Below, one piece after another: positions 36,735 through 46,342 of a stretch of 64,000 nt of DNA (position 1 is its first letter; every line of letters starts with the position of its first letter). A program made the translations under genes and the position numbers. The stretch is from Roseovarius azorensis (GTDB lineage Bacteria > Pseudomonadota > Alphaproteobacteria > Rhodobacterales > Rhodobacteraceae): contig NZ_FOAG01000003.1 in assembly GCF_900109455.1 (NCBI RefSeq), positions 124,001 to 188,000 of the forward strand, read 5' to 3'. Under the pieces are notes generated by a model, which saw nothing but the letters and a program-made list of their open reading frames with translations, did not search any database and was not told the DNA's origin.

Positions 36735-37970
36735 TCATTGCCGCACCAACCCGGTGCGCGCCGCGTCATCCTGCCGCCACGCGCCCAGCGCATCGCGCAA
36801 CGCCTCGGCCATGCGCATGCGCCAACCCGGATCGTTCAGATTCGCCAGATCGCGCGGGCTGGACAGATAGCCCAGTTCAACCAGCACCGACGGAATATCC
36901 GGGGCCTTGAGCACCGAAAACCCGGCACCGCGCAGCGGTCGCGTCAATAGCGGCAGATCACGCGCCTTCAGCGTATCGATCAGCACCCCGGCCAGCCGTT
37001 CGGCGCGCGGCTGGGTCTCCATCCGCGCGAGATCAATCAGCACACCTGCCACGATGTCGTCCTTGCCGCTCAGATCGACCCCCGCCAGAATATCCGCACG
37101 GTTGTGACGTTCGGCCAGGGCAGCACTCGCCGCGTCCGAGGCGCTGTCGGACAGGGTATAGACCGAAGCGCCGCGTGCCCTTGCATCGGAAAACGCATCG
37201 GCATGCAGCGAGATGAACACATCCGCCGCCGCCCGGTGCGCCAGCGCCACGCGCCTCTCAAGCGACACGAACTCATCCGACTCGCGCGTCAGCACCACGT
37301 CGAACCCGCCCGCGCGCAAAAGGGTCTCGCGCAGTTCCTGCGCGAATTGCAGCATCAGATCTTTTTCGCTGGTCCCGCCCACCTCGGCACCGGGGTCAAT
37401 GCCGCCATGGCCGGGATCGAGTACTACCGTCAGCGACCCGTCATCGGGCGCACGCGGCGCTGCCCTGAGTGCTGTCCGTGGATCCGGCAGATCCCAGCCC
37501 GGCAGGTCGGGCGTGCCCGCAGAGGCGGCAAAGGCCCCGGCATCCGCAGGCCCGAGCCGCACCCGCAAATCGGCCACGCCGGTCTGCCGGTCGACACTCA
37601 GCCCCGCCTCCTCCAGAACATGCGGGGCGGCCAGATCGACCACCATCCGCGACCATCCGGGCCGGATTTGACCCAGTCTCAGCCCCTTGGCGCGCGCGCT
37701 CCCGATAAGCTCCGCCGCCCCGGTCCCCCGCCATTCCACCTCGCGGAAATCGAGCACCAGGCGCGCGGGTTCGTCGAGGGTGAACACCCGGTAGGGCACC
37801 CCCTGACTCAGCCGCAGATGCACCTCCAGCCCCTGCCTTGTATCGGTGATCGCACTCGCCGCCGCGTCAAGCCGCGCCAGCCCGCTGAACCCCGCCCCTT
37901 CGGCGCGTGCCAGCGAAGCGCTCAGAACCGCCACCACAATCGCCAGAAAATTGAAAAACCTTCTGCTCAC
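36735..37970 (-). CDS. amiC: N-acetylmuramoyl-L-alanine amidase (AMIN domain)
   Basis: A 411-residue periplasmic amidase that cuts the bond between muramic acid and the stem peptide at division. A signal peptide ends near SLARA (~22). An AMIN domain follows (residues ~40-140, including ARLVLDFREVEW), then the zinc-dependent amidase_3 domain with VVLDPGHGGIDPG (zinc His near 188), SEKDLML, SLHADAF and SVLVELGYLSSPRD. GTG at 37970 has GGAG 8 bases upstream; a GTG at 37994 is possible. mrcA follows 109 bases downstream. Confidence 0.92.
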   Translation of the reverse strand: MSRRFFNFLAIVVAVLSASLARAEGAGFSGLARLDAAASAITDTRQGLEVHLRLSQGVPYRVFTLDEPARLVLDFREVEWRGTGAAELIGSARAKGLRLGQIRPGWSRMVVDLAAPHVLEEAGLSVDRQTGVADLRVRLGPADAGAFAASAGTPDLPGWDLPDPRTALRAAPRAPDDGSLTVVLDPGHGGIDPGAEVGGTSEKDLMLQFAQELRETLLRAGGFDVVLTRESDEFVSLERRVALAHRAAADVFISLHADAFSDARARGASVYTLSDSASDAASAALAERHNRADILAGVDLSGKDDIVAGVLIDLARMETQPRAERLAGVLIDTLKARDLPLLTRPLRGAGFSVLKAPDIPSVLVELGYLSSPRDLANLNDPGWRMRMAEALRDALGAWRQDDAARTGLVRQ

Positions 37971-38036
37971 GCCCGTTCTCCGGTTTCCTGTCACGGCAGG
38001 CTATACCAGCGCACTGTCCCAAAAAACCCTGCGCCC

Positions 38037-38057
38037 TCACTGTTCCCCCAAATACTC
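38037..38057. repeat. Second copy of the TCACTGTTCCC-AAATACTC repeat
   Basis: This 21-base stretch matches 20592-20611 except for one inserted or changed base. It lies in the 116-base gap between rseP and the amidase gene, which is also a gene-order break. Confidence 0.6.
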
Positions 38058-38086
38058 AAATCACACCGCATTCCCAGGTGTAGCGT

Positions 38087-39436
38087 TCAGGGGCAGACGA
38101 TGTCGTTGAAGAGCGCGAACATCATCAGCGACAGCACCAGCGTCAAGCCAATGCTCATCAGCACCTTCAGCGCCCGGTCGCTCGGCGGACGGCCTGTGGC
38201 CGCCTCGTAGGCGTAAAACACCAGATGCCCGCCATCCAGCACCGGCACCGGAAAGAGATTGAGCAACCCCACAGCCGTCGACAGTACGGCGATGAACCAT
38301 ATAAAACTCTCCGCGCCCTGGCTGGCCATCGCCCCCGAGACCTGCGCGATACCGATGGGGCCGGACATGTTGCAGCTGCTGATCGCGCCGGTGACCATGT
38401 GATACAGCCCCGAAAGTGACCCCTGAATGATCCGACCGGTCTGTGCAACCCCGGCACTCACCGCCGAGAGCGGATCCAAACGCTGCGTCGCCGGCTCGAA
38501 CGCCAGCCCGCCCATGATACCGACCCGCCATTCGGTGCTAAAACCGCCCTCGTCCTGCGGCTCGTCCACCCGACGCGGCGTGATCGGAACCACCAGCGTC
38601 TCGCCGCCCGGACGCCAGAGATGCAGATCGAACGTCGCACCGTCCGAACCCTCGACAAAGGAGCGCAATTCGGAAAAGGTGACGATGGGCGTATCGTTGA
38701 TCGCGGTTATCACATCGCCCGTCCGCATGTCCGAGGCAAAGGCTGCCGATTGCGGTGCCAGACCATTGACCAGCGGCGGCATGAGTTGTGGCCCCTGCAC
38801 CCGCAGTCGGCTGCCGTCGCGCACCACCTCGTAATCGAGCAATGCGCGCCTGGGCAGATCGTCGATGAAACCACCAAACCCCTCGCCCTCTCCGAACGCG
38901 GGCAGCACGCGATCCTCGATCGCCAGCACCTGGTCACCCGGTCGCAGGCTCACCCCCTCGACCGGCAGCGGTCTGAGCGCGCCCACGGTCAGCGGCTCGG
39001 CAGTCTCGCCCTGGGACATCATGACCACGGCAAAAACCAGGATCGACAGGATGAAATTGAACACCGGCCCCGCCGCCACCGTCACCGTGCGCGCCCAGAG
39101 CGGCGCACCATGCATGGTCTGGCGCAGACGCTCGGGCGGGGTTGTGGCCATCGCCGCGGCATCCTTGCCGCTCGCCGCATCCGCATCACCCAGAAATTTC
39201 ACGAACCCGCCAAACGGCAACAGCGCCACCTGCCAGCGGGTGCCATGCCGGTCCATGCGCGACCAGAGCACCGGGCCGAACCCGAGCGAGAATACCTCGG
39301 CCTTGATGCCGGACCAGCGGCCAACGATGTAATGGCCGTATTCATGCACCGCCACGATCACCGAGAGCGCCACGACAAAGGCCAGTATCGTCATGAAAAG
39401 ATTGCCGAACTGCGGCAGAAGGTTCAGAATGTCCAC
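38087..39436 (-). CDS. rseP: RIP metalloprotease RseP (site-2 protease)
   Basis: A 449-residue intramembrane zinc protease that cuts anti-sigma factors and signal peptides within the inner membrane. HEYGH (31-35) is the metal site, in the first helix. The second metal motif is in PVPVLDGGHLVFY near the C-terminus. Two PDZ regions lie between. It follows dxr by 9 bases in the frr-uppS-cdsA-dxr-rseP order. In related genomes bamA usually comes next; here it does not. Confidence 0.95.
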   Translation of the reverse strand: MDILNLLPQFGNLFMTILAFVVALSVIVAVHEYGHYIVGRWSGIKAEVFSLGFGPVLWSRMDRHGTRWQVALLPFGGFVKFLGDADAASGKDAAAMATTPPERLRQTMHGAPLWARTVTVAAGPVFNFILSILVFAVVMMSQGETAEPLTVGALRPLPVEGVSLRPGDQVLAIEDRVLPAFGEGEGFGGFIDDLPRRALLDYEVVRDGSRLRVQGPQLMPPLVNGLAPQSAAFASDMRTGDVITAINDTPIVTFSELRSFVEGSDGATFDLHLWRPGGETLVVPITPRRVDEPQDEGGFSTEWRVGIMGGLAFEPATQRLDPLSAVSAGVAQTGRIIQGSLSGLYHMVTGAISSCNMSGPIGIAQVSGAMASQGAESFIWFIAVLSTAVGLLNLFPVPVLDGGHLVFYAYEAATGRPPSDRALKVLMSIGLTLVLSLMMFALFNDIVCP

Positions 39437-39445
39437 GCTGTATCC

Positions 39446-40618
39446 TTATGTTCTTCGTGCAGTAACAACCTGATCGGCGCGCATCCTTGCCAGATGGTCC
39501 ATCCGGGCCACAACATCAAGGGTCAACCCGGCACCGCACGCCTCGGGCGTATCGGAAAGCGCTTCCAGAACTTCCTCCACCACCATGCTCATATCGGTGA
39601 ACATGATCCGCCCCGCGACAAAATGATCCAGCGCACGTTCCTTGGCGGCGTTGAAGACCGCTCCAGACAATCCCCGCCGCCTCATCACCTCGCGCGCCAA
39701 CCGCAGCGCAGGATAGCGCGCCAGATCCGGTGCCCGGAAATCCAGCCTGCCGACAGCCGCCAGATCCAGCGCCTCGACGGGCAGCGCCTGTCGCTCGGGC
39801 CAGTTAAGCGCGTAGCCGATCGCATGGCGCATGTCGGGTGGACCGACATGCGCCATCAGCCCGCCATCGCGGAACCCCACCAGCGCATGCACGATGGATT
39901 GCGGATGAATGAGCACCTCGATCTGATCGGGAGCAAAGTCAAAGAACTCGCGCGCCTCGATCATCTCGAGCGCCTTGTTGAACATCGAGGCGCTGTCGAT
40001 CGTGATCCGCTGCCCCATGTCCCAGTTGGGGTGGGATGACGCCTCTGCCACCGTCGCCTGCGCCAGCCGGTCCAGCGGCCAGTCACGGAACGCTCCGCCG
40101 CTCGCCGTCAGGATCACCCGCGAAACGGCGTCCCGGTCCTCGCCCGCCAGCGCCTGAAAGATCGCCGAATGTTCGCTATCCACCGGCAGGATGCGCGCGC
40201 CGGAGCGTCGCGCCGTCTCGATCATCAGCGGCCCGGCGGTGACCAGCGATTCCTTGTTCGCCAGCGCCAGTGTCGCGCCCTCCTCCAGCGCCGCCAGACC
40301 AGGAGCCAGCCCCGCAGCGCCGACGATCGCCGACATCACCCAATCCGCCGGGCGGCGGGCGGCCTCGATCAGCGCCGCCGGACCCGCCGCAGCAGCAATA
40401 CCCGATCCCGTCAGCGCGGCGCGCAGATCGGCCAGCAGATCGTCATGCGCGGTCACCGCCACCTCGGCGTTCAGTGCCACGGCATCCGCCGCCAGCCGCG
40501 CAATGTTGCGCCCACCGGTCAGCGCCACGACCTGATACTCTTCCGGCGCGCGGACAATCAGATCGATCGTGCTCTGCCCGACAGAGCCGGTCGCGCCCAG
40601 AATGGAAATCCGTTTCAT
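39446..40618 (-). CDS. dxr: 1-deoxy-D-xylulose 5-phosphate reductoisomerase
   Basis: A 390-residue NADPH enzyme converting DXP to MEP in the non-mevalonate isoprenoid pathway. Seen: GATGSVGQSTIDLI (7-20) for NADPH, ALANKESLVTAG, VDSEHSAIFQ and LTASGGAFRDWP for metal and substrate, HPNWDMGQRITIDSASMFNKALE. ATG at 40618 overlaps the cdsA stop by 4 bases, so its long upstream open frame is not used. Normal length. Confidence 0.96.
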   Translation of the reverse strand: MKRISILGATGSVGQSTIDLIVRAPEEYQVVALTGGRNIARLAADAVALNAEVAVTAHDDLLADLRAALTGSGIAAAAGPAALIEAARRPADWVMSAIVGAAGLAPGLAALEEGATLALANKESLVTAGPLMIETARRSGARILPVDSEHSAIFQALAGEDRDAVSRVILTASGGAFRDWPLDRLAQATVAEASSHPNWDMGQRITIDSASMFNKALEMIEAREFFDFAPDQIEVLIHPQSIVHALVGFRDGGLMAHVGPPDMRHAIGYALNWPERQALPVEALDLAAVGRLDFRAPDLARYPALRLAREVMRRRGLSGAVFNAAKERALDHFVAGRIMFTDMSMVVEEVLEALSDTPEACGAGLTLDVVARMDHLARMRADQVVTARRT

Positions 40619-41394
40619 GCCACACCCGGCAACAGGCCGAGAACCCACAGGATCACCACCACCAGCGCCGCGCCCAGCATCGCATCGAAGCGGTCCAGCA
40701 CGCCACCATGACCGGGAATGAGGTTTGAGCTGTCCTTGACCCCGCGCAGGCGCTTGACCGCGCTCTCGGCAATATCGCCCATCTGCCCGGCAAACCCCAC
40801 CAGCACCGACACCGGTACCAGCGCCAGCCCCGCTCCGGTAGGCGCGGCAAAAATCAGGCCGATCACCGCCGCCCCGACCCAGCCCGCAACAGTGCCCGAC
40901 CATGTTTTCCTGGGGCTGAAACGCGGCCAGAATTTCGGCCCGCCGATCATCCGCCCCGCGAAATAGCCCGCCACGTCAGAAATCACCACGACCGCCACCA
41001 GCCAAAGCACCCAGATCAACCCCGCCTCGGCCCGTAGCATGCCCATGGCATAGCATCCCAGGAGCGACCACAGTGCAAGAGCCAGAAACGGGCCCCGTTC
41101 GCGCTCGATGCTGCTTGCCGCCACCAGCCCCGCCGAGACGAGCAGCGGCAACACCAACATCCCCGGCAGCCAAAGCGCCAGCGCCATTGCGACCACCGCC
41201 AGCACACCCGAGCGCATGGAATCTGGCGCGCCGAACATCCGCGCACCCTCCCATATCATCAACCCGGCCAGAACACAGACCAGCGCCGCGAACACCACCC
41301 CACCGATCCAGATCGCCCATGCCCCGAGCGCGATCATCGCCACCCCCGACAGCATCCTCGGGGCAAGGTCAGACCAGCGCGCCGATACGCTCAT
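40615..41394 (-). CDS. cdsA: Phosphatidate cytidylyltransferase
   Basis: A 259-residue inner-membrane enzyme making CDP-diacylglycerol for phospholipid synthesis. Several hydrophobic helices precede the signature, which lies near the C-terminus: SDVAGYFAGRMIGG, SPRKTWSGTVAG and GVKDSSNLIPGHGGVLDRFD. It overlaps uppS by 4 bases and dxr by 4 bases, showing tight coupling of the block. Confidence 0.94.
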   Translation of the reverse strand: MSVSARWSDLAPRMLSGVAMIALGAWAIWIGGVVFAALVCVLAGLMIWEGARMFGAPDSMRSGVLAVVAMALALWLPGMLVLPLLVSAGLVAASSIERERGPFLALALWSLLGCYAMGMLRAEAGLIWVLWLVAVVVISDVAGYFAGRMIGGPKFWPRFSPRKTWSGTVAGWVGAAVIGLIFAAPTGAGLALVPVSVLVGFAGQMGDIAESAVKRLRGVKDSSNLIPGHGGVLDRFDAMLGAALVVVILWVLGLLPGVA

Positions 41395-42131
41395 GCGGAC
41401 ACAGCGCCGAACCGGCGCTCGCGCGTGCCGTATTGCAGCAGCACCTCGGCAAATATCTCGGCCGTGAAATCCGGCCAGAGCGTGTCGATGAATTCATATT
41501 CCGCATAGGCCGACTGCCAGAGCAGAAAGTTGGAAATCCGCGCCTCGCCGCTGGTGCGGATCACCAGGTCGGGATCGGGCAGCACGCAGGTATCCAGATA
41601 ACGCGGCAGTGTTTCCAGATCGACATCTTCGGGCTTCAGCCGCCCCTCGGCCACATCGAGCGCCAGCCGTTTTGTGGCGCGCGCCACCTCGTCACGTCCG
41701 CCGTAATTAAGCGCGATGGTCAGGTTCAGCCCGGTGCAGGCTTCGGTCATCGCCTCGGCCTCATCCATCAGCACGCGCAGCTTGGAATCCAGCCGGTGCC
41801 GGTCGCCGATGAACCGAACGCGCACATTCTCGCGCACGAATTCCTGCATTTCCTTCATGATATACCGACGGAAAAGGCTCATGAGACCCGCAACCTCGGT
41901 CTGGGTCCGCTTCCAGTTCTCGGTGGAAAAGGCGAATATCGTCAGATACCTGACCCCAAGGACCGGACATGCCTCGACGATCTCGCGCACCCGCCGCGCA
42001 CCGGCGTGATGCCCGTAAAGCCGCGGTCGCCCGCGCGCCTGCGCCCAGCGGCCATTGCCGTCCATGATGATCGCCACATGCCGCGGACCATCACTGCCAG
42101 ACTGTTTTTCTGCCACAGGCGCATACGTCAT
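41391..42131 (-). CDS. uppS: Undecaprenyl diphosphate synthase (isoprenyl transferase)
   Basis: A 246-residue cis-prenyltransferase that builds the C55 lipid carrier for murein and other envelope polymers. IIMDGNGRWAQARG (catalytic Asp, ~residues 21-34) and the H-GH-GARRVREIV segment, FAFSTENWKR, and RTSGEARISNFLLWQSAYAEYEF (split here) are present. It starts 2 bases after the frr stop and overlaps cdsA. Confidence 0.95.
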   Translation of the reverse strand: MTYAPVAEKQSGSDGPRHVAIIMDGNGRWAQARGRPRLYGHHAGARRVREIVEACPVLGVRYLTIFAFSTENWKRTQTEVAGLMSLFRRYIMKEMQEFVRENVRVRFIGDRHRLDSKLRVLMDEAEAMTEACTGLNLTIALNYGGRDEVARATKRLALDVAEGRLKPEDVDLETLPRYLDTCVLPDPDLVIRTSGEARISNFLLWQSAYAEYEFIDTLWPDFTAEIFAEVLLQYGTRERRFGAVSA

Positions 42132-42133
42132 GG

Positions 42134-42697
42134 TCAGACCTGCATGATTTCGGCCTGCTTGTGGTCCAGCGCCTCATCCACCAGCTTGATAAACCTGTCG
42201 GTCAGATCCTGCACCTCAGTCTCCCAGAATTTCTGGTCATCCTCCGACATGCCGTCCGCCTTGGCCTTCTTTATCTGATCCATCCCGTCGCGGCGCACAT
42301 TGCGCACTGCCACGCGCGCATGTTCGGCATATTGCGAGGCCACCTTGGTCAGTTCCCTGCGGCGCTCCTCGTTCAGTTCGGGAATGGGCAGCATGATGAT
42401 CGTGCCGTTGAGTTGCGGATTGATCCCCAGACCACTCTCGCGGATCGCCTTCTCGACCTTGCCCACCAGCCCCTTGTCCCAGACGTTGATCGTGACCATG
42501 CGCGGCTCGGGCACGTTCACGGTGCCCACCTGATTGATCGGCGTCTTCTGGCCATAGGCATCAACCATCACCGGTTCCAGCATCGAGGCAGAGGCGCGAC
42601 CGGTGCGCAGCGAGGCGAATTCTGTCCTCAGGGCGCTGATCGCCCCTTCCATCCGCCGCTCCAGCGCGCCCGTGTCGATTTCGATATCTTCCGCCAT
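42134..42697 (-). CDS. frr: Ribosome recycling factor
   Basis: A 187-residue factor that, with EF-G, splits post-termination ribosomes. The three-helix-bundle pattern and motifs [29 protein letters not shown] and [20 protein letters not shown] (split) fit RRF exactly. It lies between pyrH and uppS; a 48-base gap separates it from pyrH. Confidence 0.96.
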   Translation of the reverse strand: MAEDIEIDTGALERRMEGAISALRTEFASLRTGRASASMLEPVMVDAYGQKTPINQVGTVNVPEPRMVTINVWDKGLVGKVEKAIRESGLGINPQLNGTIIMLPIPELNEERRRELTKVASQYAEHARVAVRNVRRDGMDQIKKAKADGMSEDDQKFWETEVQDLTDRFIKLVDEALDHKQAEIMQV

Positions 42698-42745
42698 AGT
42701 CGTACAGTCCCTCTTGCGGTCACGTCAGTTGCACCCTCTTTAGCC

Positions 42746-43477
42746 TCAACCGTGGACGGTTGTATAGGTGCCCTCACCCGCCAAAATTCCCTTGAACCCG
42801 CCCGGCTCATCCAGCGAAAACACGATGATCGGCAGGTTATTGTCGCGCGCCAGCGCAATCGCAGAGGCATCCATCACCCCCAGATGCTGCGCCAGAACCT
42901 CGTCATAGGTGACGCGGTCGAACCGCCTGGCATCGGCATGCTTGATCGGATCCTTGTCGTAAACCCCGTCCACCTTGGTCCCCTTGAAGATCGCCTCGCA
43001 GGCCATTTCATTGGCGCGCAGCGTCGCCGCCGTATCGGTAGTGAAATAGGGATTCCCGGTGCCCGCAGCAAAGATGCAGACGCGCTTTTTCTCCAGGTGG
43101 CGCACGGCGCGACGGCGGATATAGGGCTCTGCCACCTCATCCATGCGAATTGCGCTGATCACCCGGCAGAACACGCCCAGCTTTTCCAGTGCGCTCTGCA
43201 TCGCCAGCGCGTTCATCACCGTGGCGAGCATTCCCATGTAATCGGCGGTCGTGCGCTCCATCCCCTGCGCGGAGCCCTGCAGGCCCCGAAAGATGTTGCC
43301 GCCGCCGATCACCATGCAGATCTCCACCCCCAGATCATGCACGATCTTGACCTCGCGCGCGATCCGCTCGACCGTTGGCGGATGCAGGCCATAGCCCAGA
43401 TCCCCCATCAGCGCCTCACCGGAAATCTTGAGCATGACGCGGCTGAACTTGGCTCGGACAGGGTCGGGGCTGGTCAT
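42746..43477 (-). CDS. pyrH: UMP kinase
   Basis: A 243-residue hexameric kinase phosphorylating UMP to UDP. Motifs: [25 protein letters not shown] (here [13 protein letters not shown]), [17 protein letters not shown] and [11 protein letters not shown]. The start [11 protein letters not shown] at 43477 follows GGAGATCACC; the open frame continues 15 codons upstream without a ribosome site. It heads the leftward pyrH-frr-uppS-cdsA-dxr-rseP block. Confidence 0.95.
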   Translation of the reverse strand: MTSPDPVRAKFSRVMLKISGEALMGDLGYGLHPPTVERIAREVKIVHDLGVEICMVIGGGNIFRGLQGSAQGMERTTADYMGMLATVMNALAMQSALEKLGVFCRVISAIRMDEVAEPYIRRRAVRHLEKKRVCIFAAGTGNPYFTTDTAATLRANEMACEAIFKGTKVDGVYDKDPIKHADARRFDRVTYDEVLAQHLGVMDASAIALARDNNLPIIVFSLDEPGGFKGILAGEGTYTTVHG

Positions 43478-43933
43478 GGTGATCTCCGCTGCGTCATATT
43501 GGTCGCGCGCAAAATGTCGCAAATGTCACCAAGGTGCAATCGCGGAAACCGGCGGGCATCTGGAAAAGGCGCAAAAGCGCTCCGGGCTGCCATCCGGGGT
43601 CGGGGTCGAAAAGTCCGGGCGGAAGTCTCTGAGCGCTCCAGAGCACGAGAGAGAGGGCGGACAGGACTCGAAACGGCTGGCTTTCAGCGTTCCCCCTTGC
43701 CGGACATGGCGGGCGGTTATGACCTGCCCCGGATGACATGTCATCGCAGGCAGGGGCCAAAGACCGGGGCGCAAGGTCAGTGCAGGAGGCGCAGGGCGGT
43801 CCGGAGCCGGAGAGGAGTAAAAGGGCCTCAAGCAGGAGACATCTGACATTCTGACAGGACCGGCAGGAGGGTGTCACCGATCTGAGGCGCAAAGCATCTC
43901 GTCAAACGGCCCCATCTTGGATAACCGGGACAT
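43478..43933. other. Intergenic region between pyrH and miaA
   Basis: 456 bases between divergent genes. Short open frames on both strands have no ribosome sites or family resemblance. The only distinct motif is the palindrome TGACATGTCA near 43736. It should contain promoters for the leftward pyrH block and rightward miaA, but I cannot place them with confidence. Confidence 0.5.
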
Positions 43934-44815
43934 ATGGAGATCCCGCAGGACATAGACCCGCGCCGCCCGTTGCTGATCGCCGGCCCCACCGCCAGCGGTA
44001 AATCAGCGCTCGCCATGGCGATCGCGCAAGCGCAGGGTGGCGTGATCGTCAATGCCGATGCGCTTCAGGTCTATGCCAACTGGCGGATTCTCAGCGCGCG
44101 GCCAGACCCCGCAGACGAGGCGGCGCTGCCGCATGCGCTCTATGGCCATGTCCCGCCAGAGACAGAGTATTCCACCGGCCACTGGCTGCGCGAACTCGCA
44201 GCACTACTGCATGGCCCCGAGCGCCTCATTATCGTGGGCGGCACCGGACTCTATTTTTCGGCCCTGACCGAAGGTCTGGCCGATATACCGGCAACACCCG
44301 CCGAACTGCGCGCCAAGGCCGACCGCCTGCGCCAGACCGAGGGGCTGGACAGGCTACTTTCGGATATCGACGACGAAACCCGCGCCCGCATCGACGCCCG
44401 CAATCCGATGCGCGTGCAACGCGCGTGGGAGGTGCTGCACGCCACCGGGCGCGGTCTTGCGACATGGCAGGACGCGACACCGCCCCCCCTCCTGCCGCCC
44501 GACGCCTGCACGCAGCTGCTGGTCGAGGCGGGCAAGGACTGGTTGAATGCCCGCATCGCCCGCCGCTTCGACGCCATGCTTGCGGCGGGCGCACTGGACG
44601 AGGTACGCGCCAACCTTGCCGGATGGGACGCCGCTCGCCCAGCCTCCAAGGCCATCGGTGCGCCGGAACTCGTGGCGCATCTGCGTCGCGAGATCACGCT
44701 GGATGAGGCGCGCGAGGCCGCCACCATCGCCACCCGCCAATATGCCAAGCGGCAACGCACATGGTTTCGCGCAAGAATGAAAACATGGCGGCACATCGCC
44801 GCCGAAACATTGTAG
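43934..44815 (+). CDS. miaA: tRNA dimethylallyltransferase
   Basis: A 293-residue enzyme adding a dimethylallyl group to A37 of tRNAs reading UNN codons. The P-loop is [12 protein letters not shown] (~residues 17-28). [36 protein letters not shown] and the later [12 protein letters not shown] segment fit Mia[16 protein letters not shown] near the end is the family C-terminal motif. It is divergent from pyrH; the next gene follows 34 bases downstream. Confidence 0.95.
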   Translation: MEIPQDIDPRRPLLIAGPTASGKSALAMAIAQAQGGVIVNADALQVYANWRILSARPDPADEAALPHALYGHVPPETEYSTGHWLRELAALLHGPERLIIVGGTGLYFSALTEGLADIPATPAELRAKADRLRQTEGLDRLLSDIDDETRARIDARNPMRVQRAWEVLHATGRGLATWQDATPPPLLPPDACTQLLVEAGKDWLNARIARRFDAMLAAGALDEVRANLAGWDAARPASKAIGAPELVAHLRREITLDEAREAATIATRQYAKRQRTWFRARMKTWRHIAAETL

Positions 44816-44849
44816 ACTGCCGCGAACCGACATTACAGAAAGGCCCGAC

Positions 44850-45458
44850 ATGACCCCGACCCGTTACACCATCCCCGCCCGCCGCGGCAAGGCCGCCCGC
44901 CTCAACGCGGGCGAGGCGATCCGCATCATCAACACCCACGGCGCGCAGGTGGTGGACACCTGGGCCTTCAGCGCCGATGACATGACCGAATTCATGTCGA
45001 TGGAACATATCCGCCCTACCCTAGGCCGCATCTTTCCACGCTCTGGCGACGCGCTCGTCACCAACCGCCGCCGCCCGATCCTGCATCTCGAGAAAGACAC
45101 CTCGCCCGGTCGTCACGACACCCTCATCGCCGCCTGCGACGATTACCGCTACGGCCTTCTGGGCTGCACCGAATATCACGACAATTGCACCGACAACCTG
45201 CACGCCGCCCTGCGCCAGCTTGGCCTGACCGCGCCCGAATGCCCCAGCCCGCTGAACCTGTGGATGAACATTCCCGTCGATGGGGCTGGCAACACCGCCT
45301 GGGGCGAACCGCTCAGCAAGCCGGGCGATTACGTGGTGCTGCGCGCGGCGATGGATTGCGTGGTCGCGATGTCCGCCTGCCCCCAGGACATCCTGCCGAT
45401 CAACGGCGCGTCACTCGCGCCCACCGAGGCGCATTTCGAGATCATCGGGCGCGGCTGA
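44850..45458 (+). CDS. DUF1989 / urea carboxylase-associated family protein
   Basis: A 202-residue cytosolic protein. IPARRGKAARLNAGEAIRI, GAQVVDTWAF, the GRHDTLIAACDDYRY stretch and CTEYHDNCTDNLHAAL with two conserved cysteines match DUF1989, members of which accompany urea carboxylase and related amide-degrading enzymes. No urea carboxylase gene is nearby. AGAAAGGCCCGAC precedes the ATG. Its 3' end overlaps the convergent histidine phosphatase gene by 17 bases. The reaction is not established from sequence. Confidence 0.85.
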   Translation: MTPTRYTIPARRGKAARLNAGEAIRIINTHGAQVVDTWAFSADDMTEFMSMEHIRPTLGRIFPRSGDALVTNRRRPILHLEKDTSPGRHDTLIAACDDYRYGLLGCTEYHDNCTDNLHAALRQLGLTAPECPSPLNLWMNIPVDGAGNTAWGEPLSKPGDYVVLRAAMDCVVAMSACPQDILPINGASLAPTEAHFEIIGRG

Positions 45459-46056
45459 CAGGCCCGGACAGCGCCGCCTGATCCAGCACCCGCTGCACGC
45501 CGCCCGCAAGGTGATACACCACCCCCTGCCCGCCGCCAATGCGGTCGATCTCCGACAGGGGCCGCCCCGTCAGCAGAAGCCGCAGCACGCGCGAGGTGAC
45601 GCCATGGGTCACGATCACCATCGGCGTGCTGCGGTCCCGCAAAAAATCGCGGCACCGCGCCTCCAGCGCCGCCAGCCCCTCGCCACCCGGCGCCAGATCA
45701 TAGCCCTGCAACCCGACGCCATCCGCATCCTCCGCCCCGGCAAGCTCCGGGATCTCCCGCCGCAGCCGCCCCTCCCATTCGCCCACACCGATCTCGCGCA
45801 GCCGGTCATCGGTGCGGACATGCGCCACCCGCCCCACCACCGCAACCGCCGCCGTGGCGATCGCGCGCCCCTGCGGGCTGCACCACGCCTCAAAGCCATT
45901 CAGATCGCAGCCCGCCAGGATCCGCCCCTGCCGCACCGCCTGCGCCCGGCCCTCGCCGGTAAGCGCGCTGTCCTGCCCGCCCTGCATGCGCCCGACGGCA
46001 TTCCATTCTGTCTGCCCATGGCGCAGCACATAGACTTCGGGCCAGCCGACCGGCAT
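45442..46056 (-). CDS. Histidine phosphatase family protein
   Basis: A 204-residue phosphoglycerate-mutase-like phosphatase. The catalytic histidine is in LRHGQTEWNAVGR (~residues 11-23), the acid residue in IGVGEWEGRLR and the second histidine in VTHGVTSRVL. Substrates in this family range from sugar phosphates to alpha-ribazole phosphate and cannot be fixed here. A strong GGAGGAGGGG lies 4 bases before the ATG. Its tail overlaps the convergent DUF1989 gene. Confidence 0.9.
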   Translation of the reverse strand: MPVGWPEVYVLRHGQTEWNAVGRMQGGQDSALTGEGRAQAVRQGRILAGCDLNGFEAWCSPQGRAIATAAVAVVGRVAHVRTDDRLREIGVGEWEGRLRREIPELAGAEDADGVGLQGYDLAPGGEGLAALEARCRDFLRDRSTPMVIVTHGVTSRVLRLLLTGRPLSEIDRIGGGQGVVYHLAGGVQRVLDQAALSGPVSRAR

Positions 46057-46342
46057 TAGCCCCTCCTCCCCGGCGCCTGCATATCTGACACCGGACCGGG
46101 GGCGTGGATTTCATCGCGAAGCTGTAACACCTTTTCTGTCCGATCCTGCATGGCCTGCGCACCGGATTGCGCAATCGTGCCGTTGTCAACGCGCAGAATA
46201 CCAGCGCCCGCCGCATGATCAAAGATCCGCCGGCATGGCATTTCCCGCATTACGGGATTTCCCCAATACGTAAACGCGCAATGGGATGCTAACTTCATTC
46301 CCGGTGGAAAGAAATCGGGGATGATCCGAGGGGAGAATCACA

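Noticed and set aside
43478..43933. Frames of 107 and 132 codons in the pyrH-miaA gap
   Set aside because: Proline/cysteine-rich products in two shifted frames with no ribosome site or family pattern.
46057..46342. 80-codon minus-strand frame (46056-46298) ending in a TAATG overlap with the histidine phosphatase start
   Set aside because: Apart from the overlap there is no ribosome site or recognisable sequence; the overlap can be chance. No other feature was seen in this 286-base gap.
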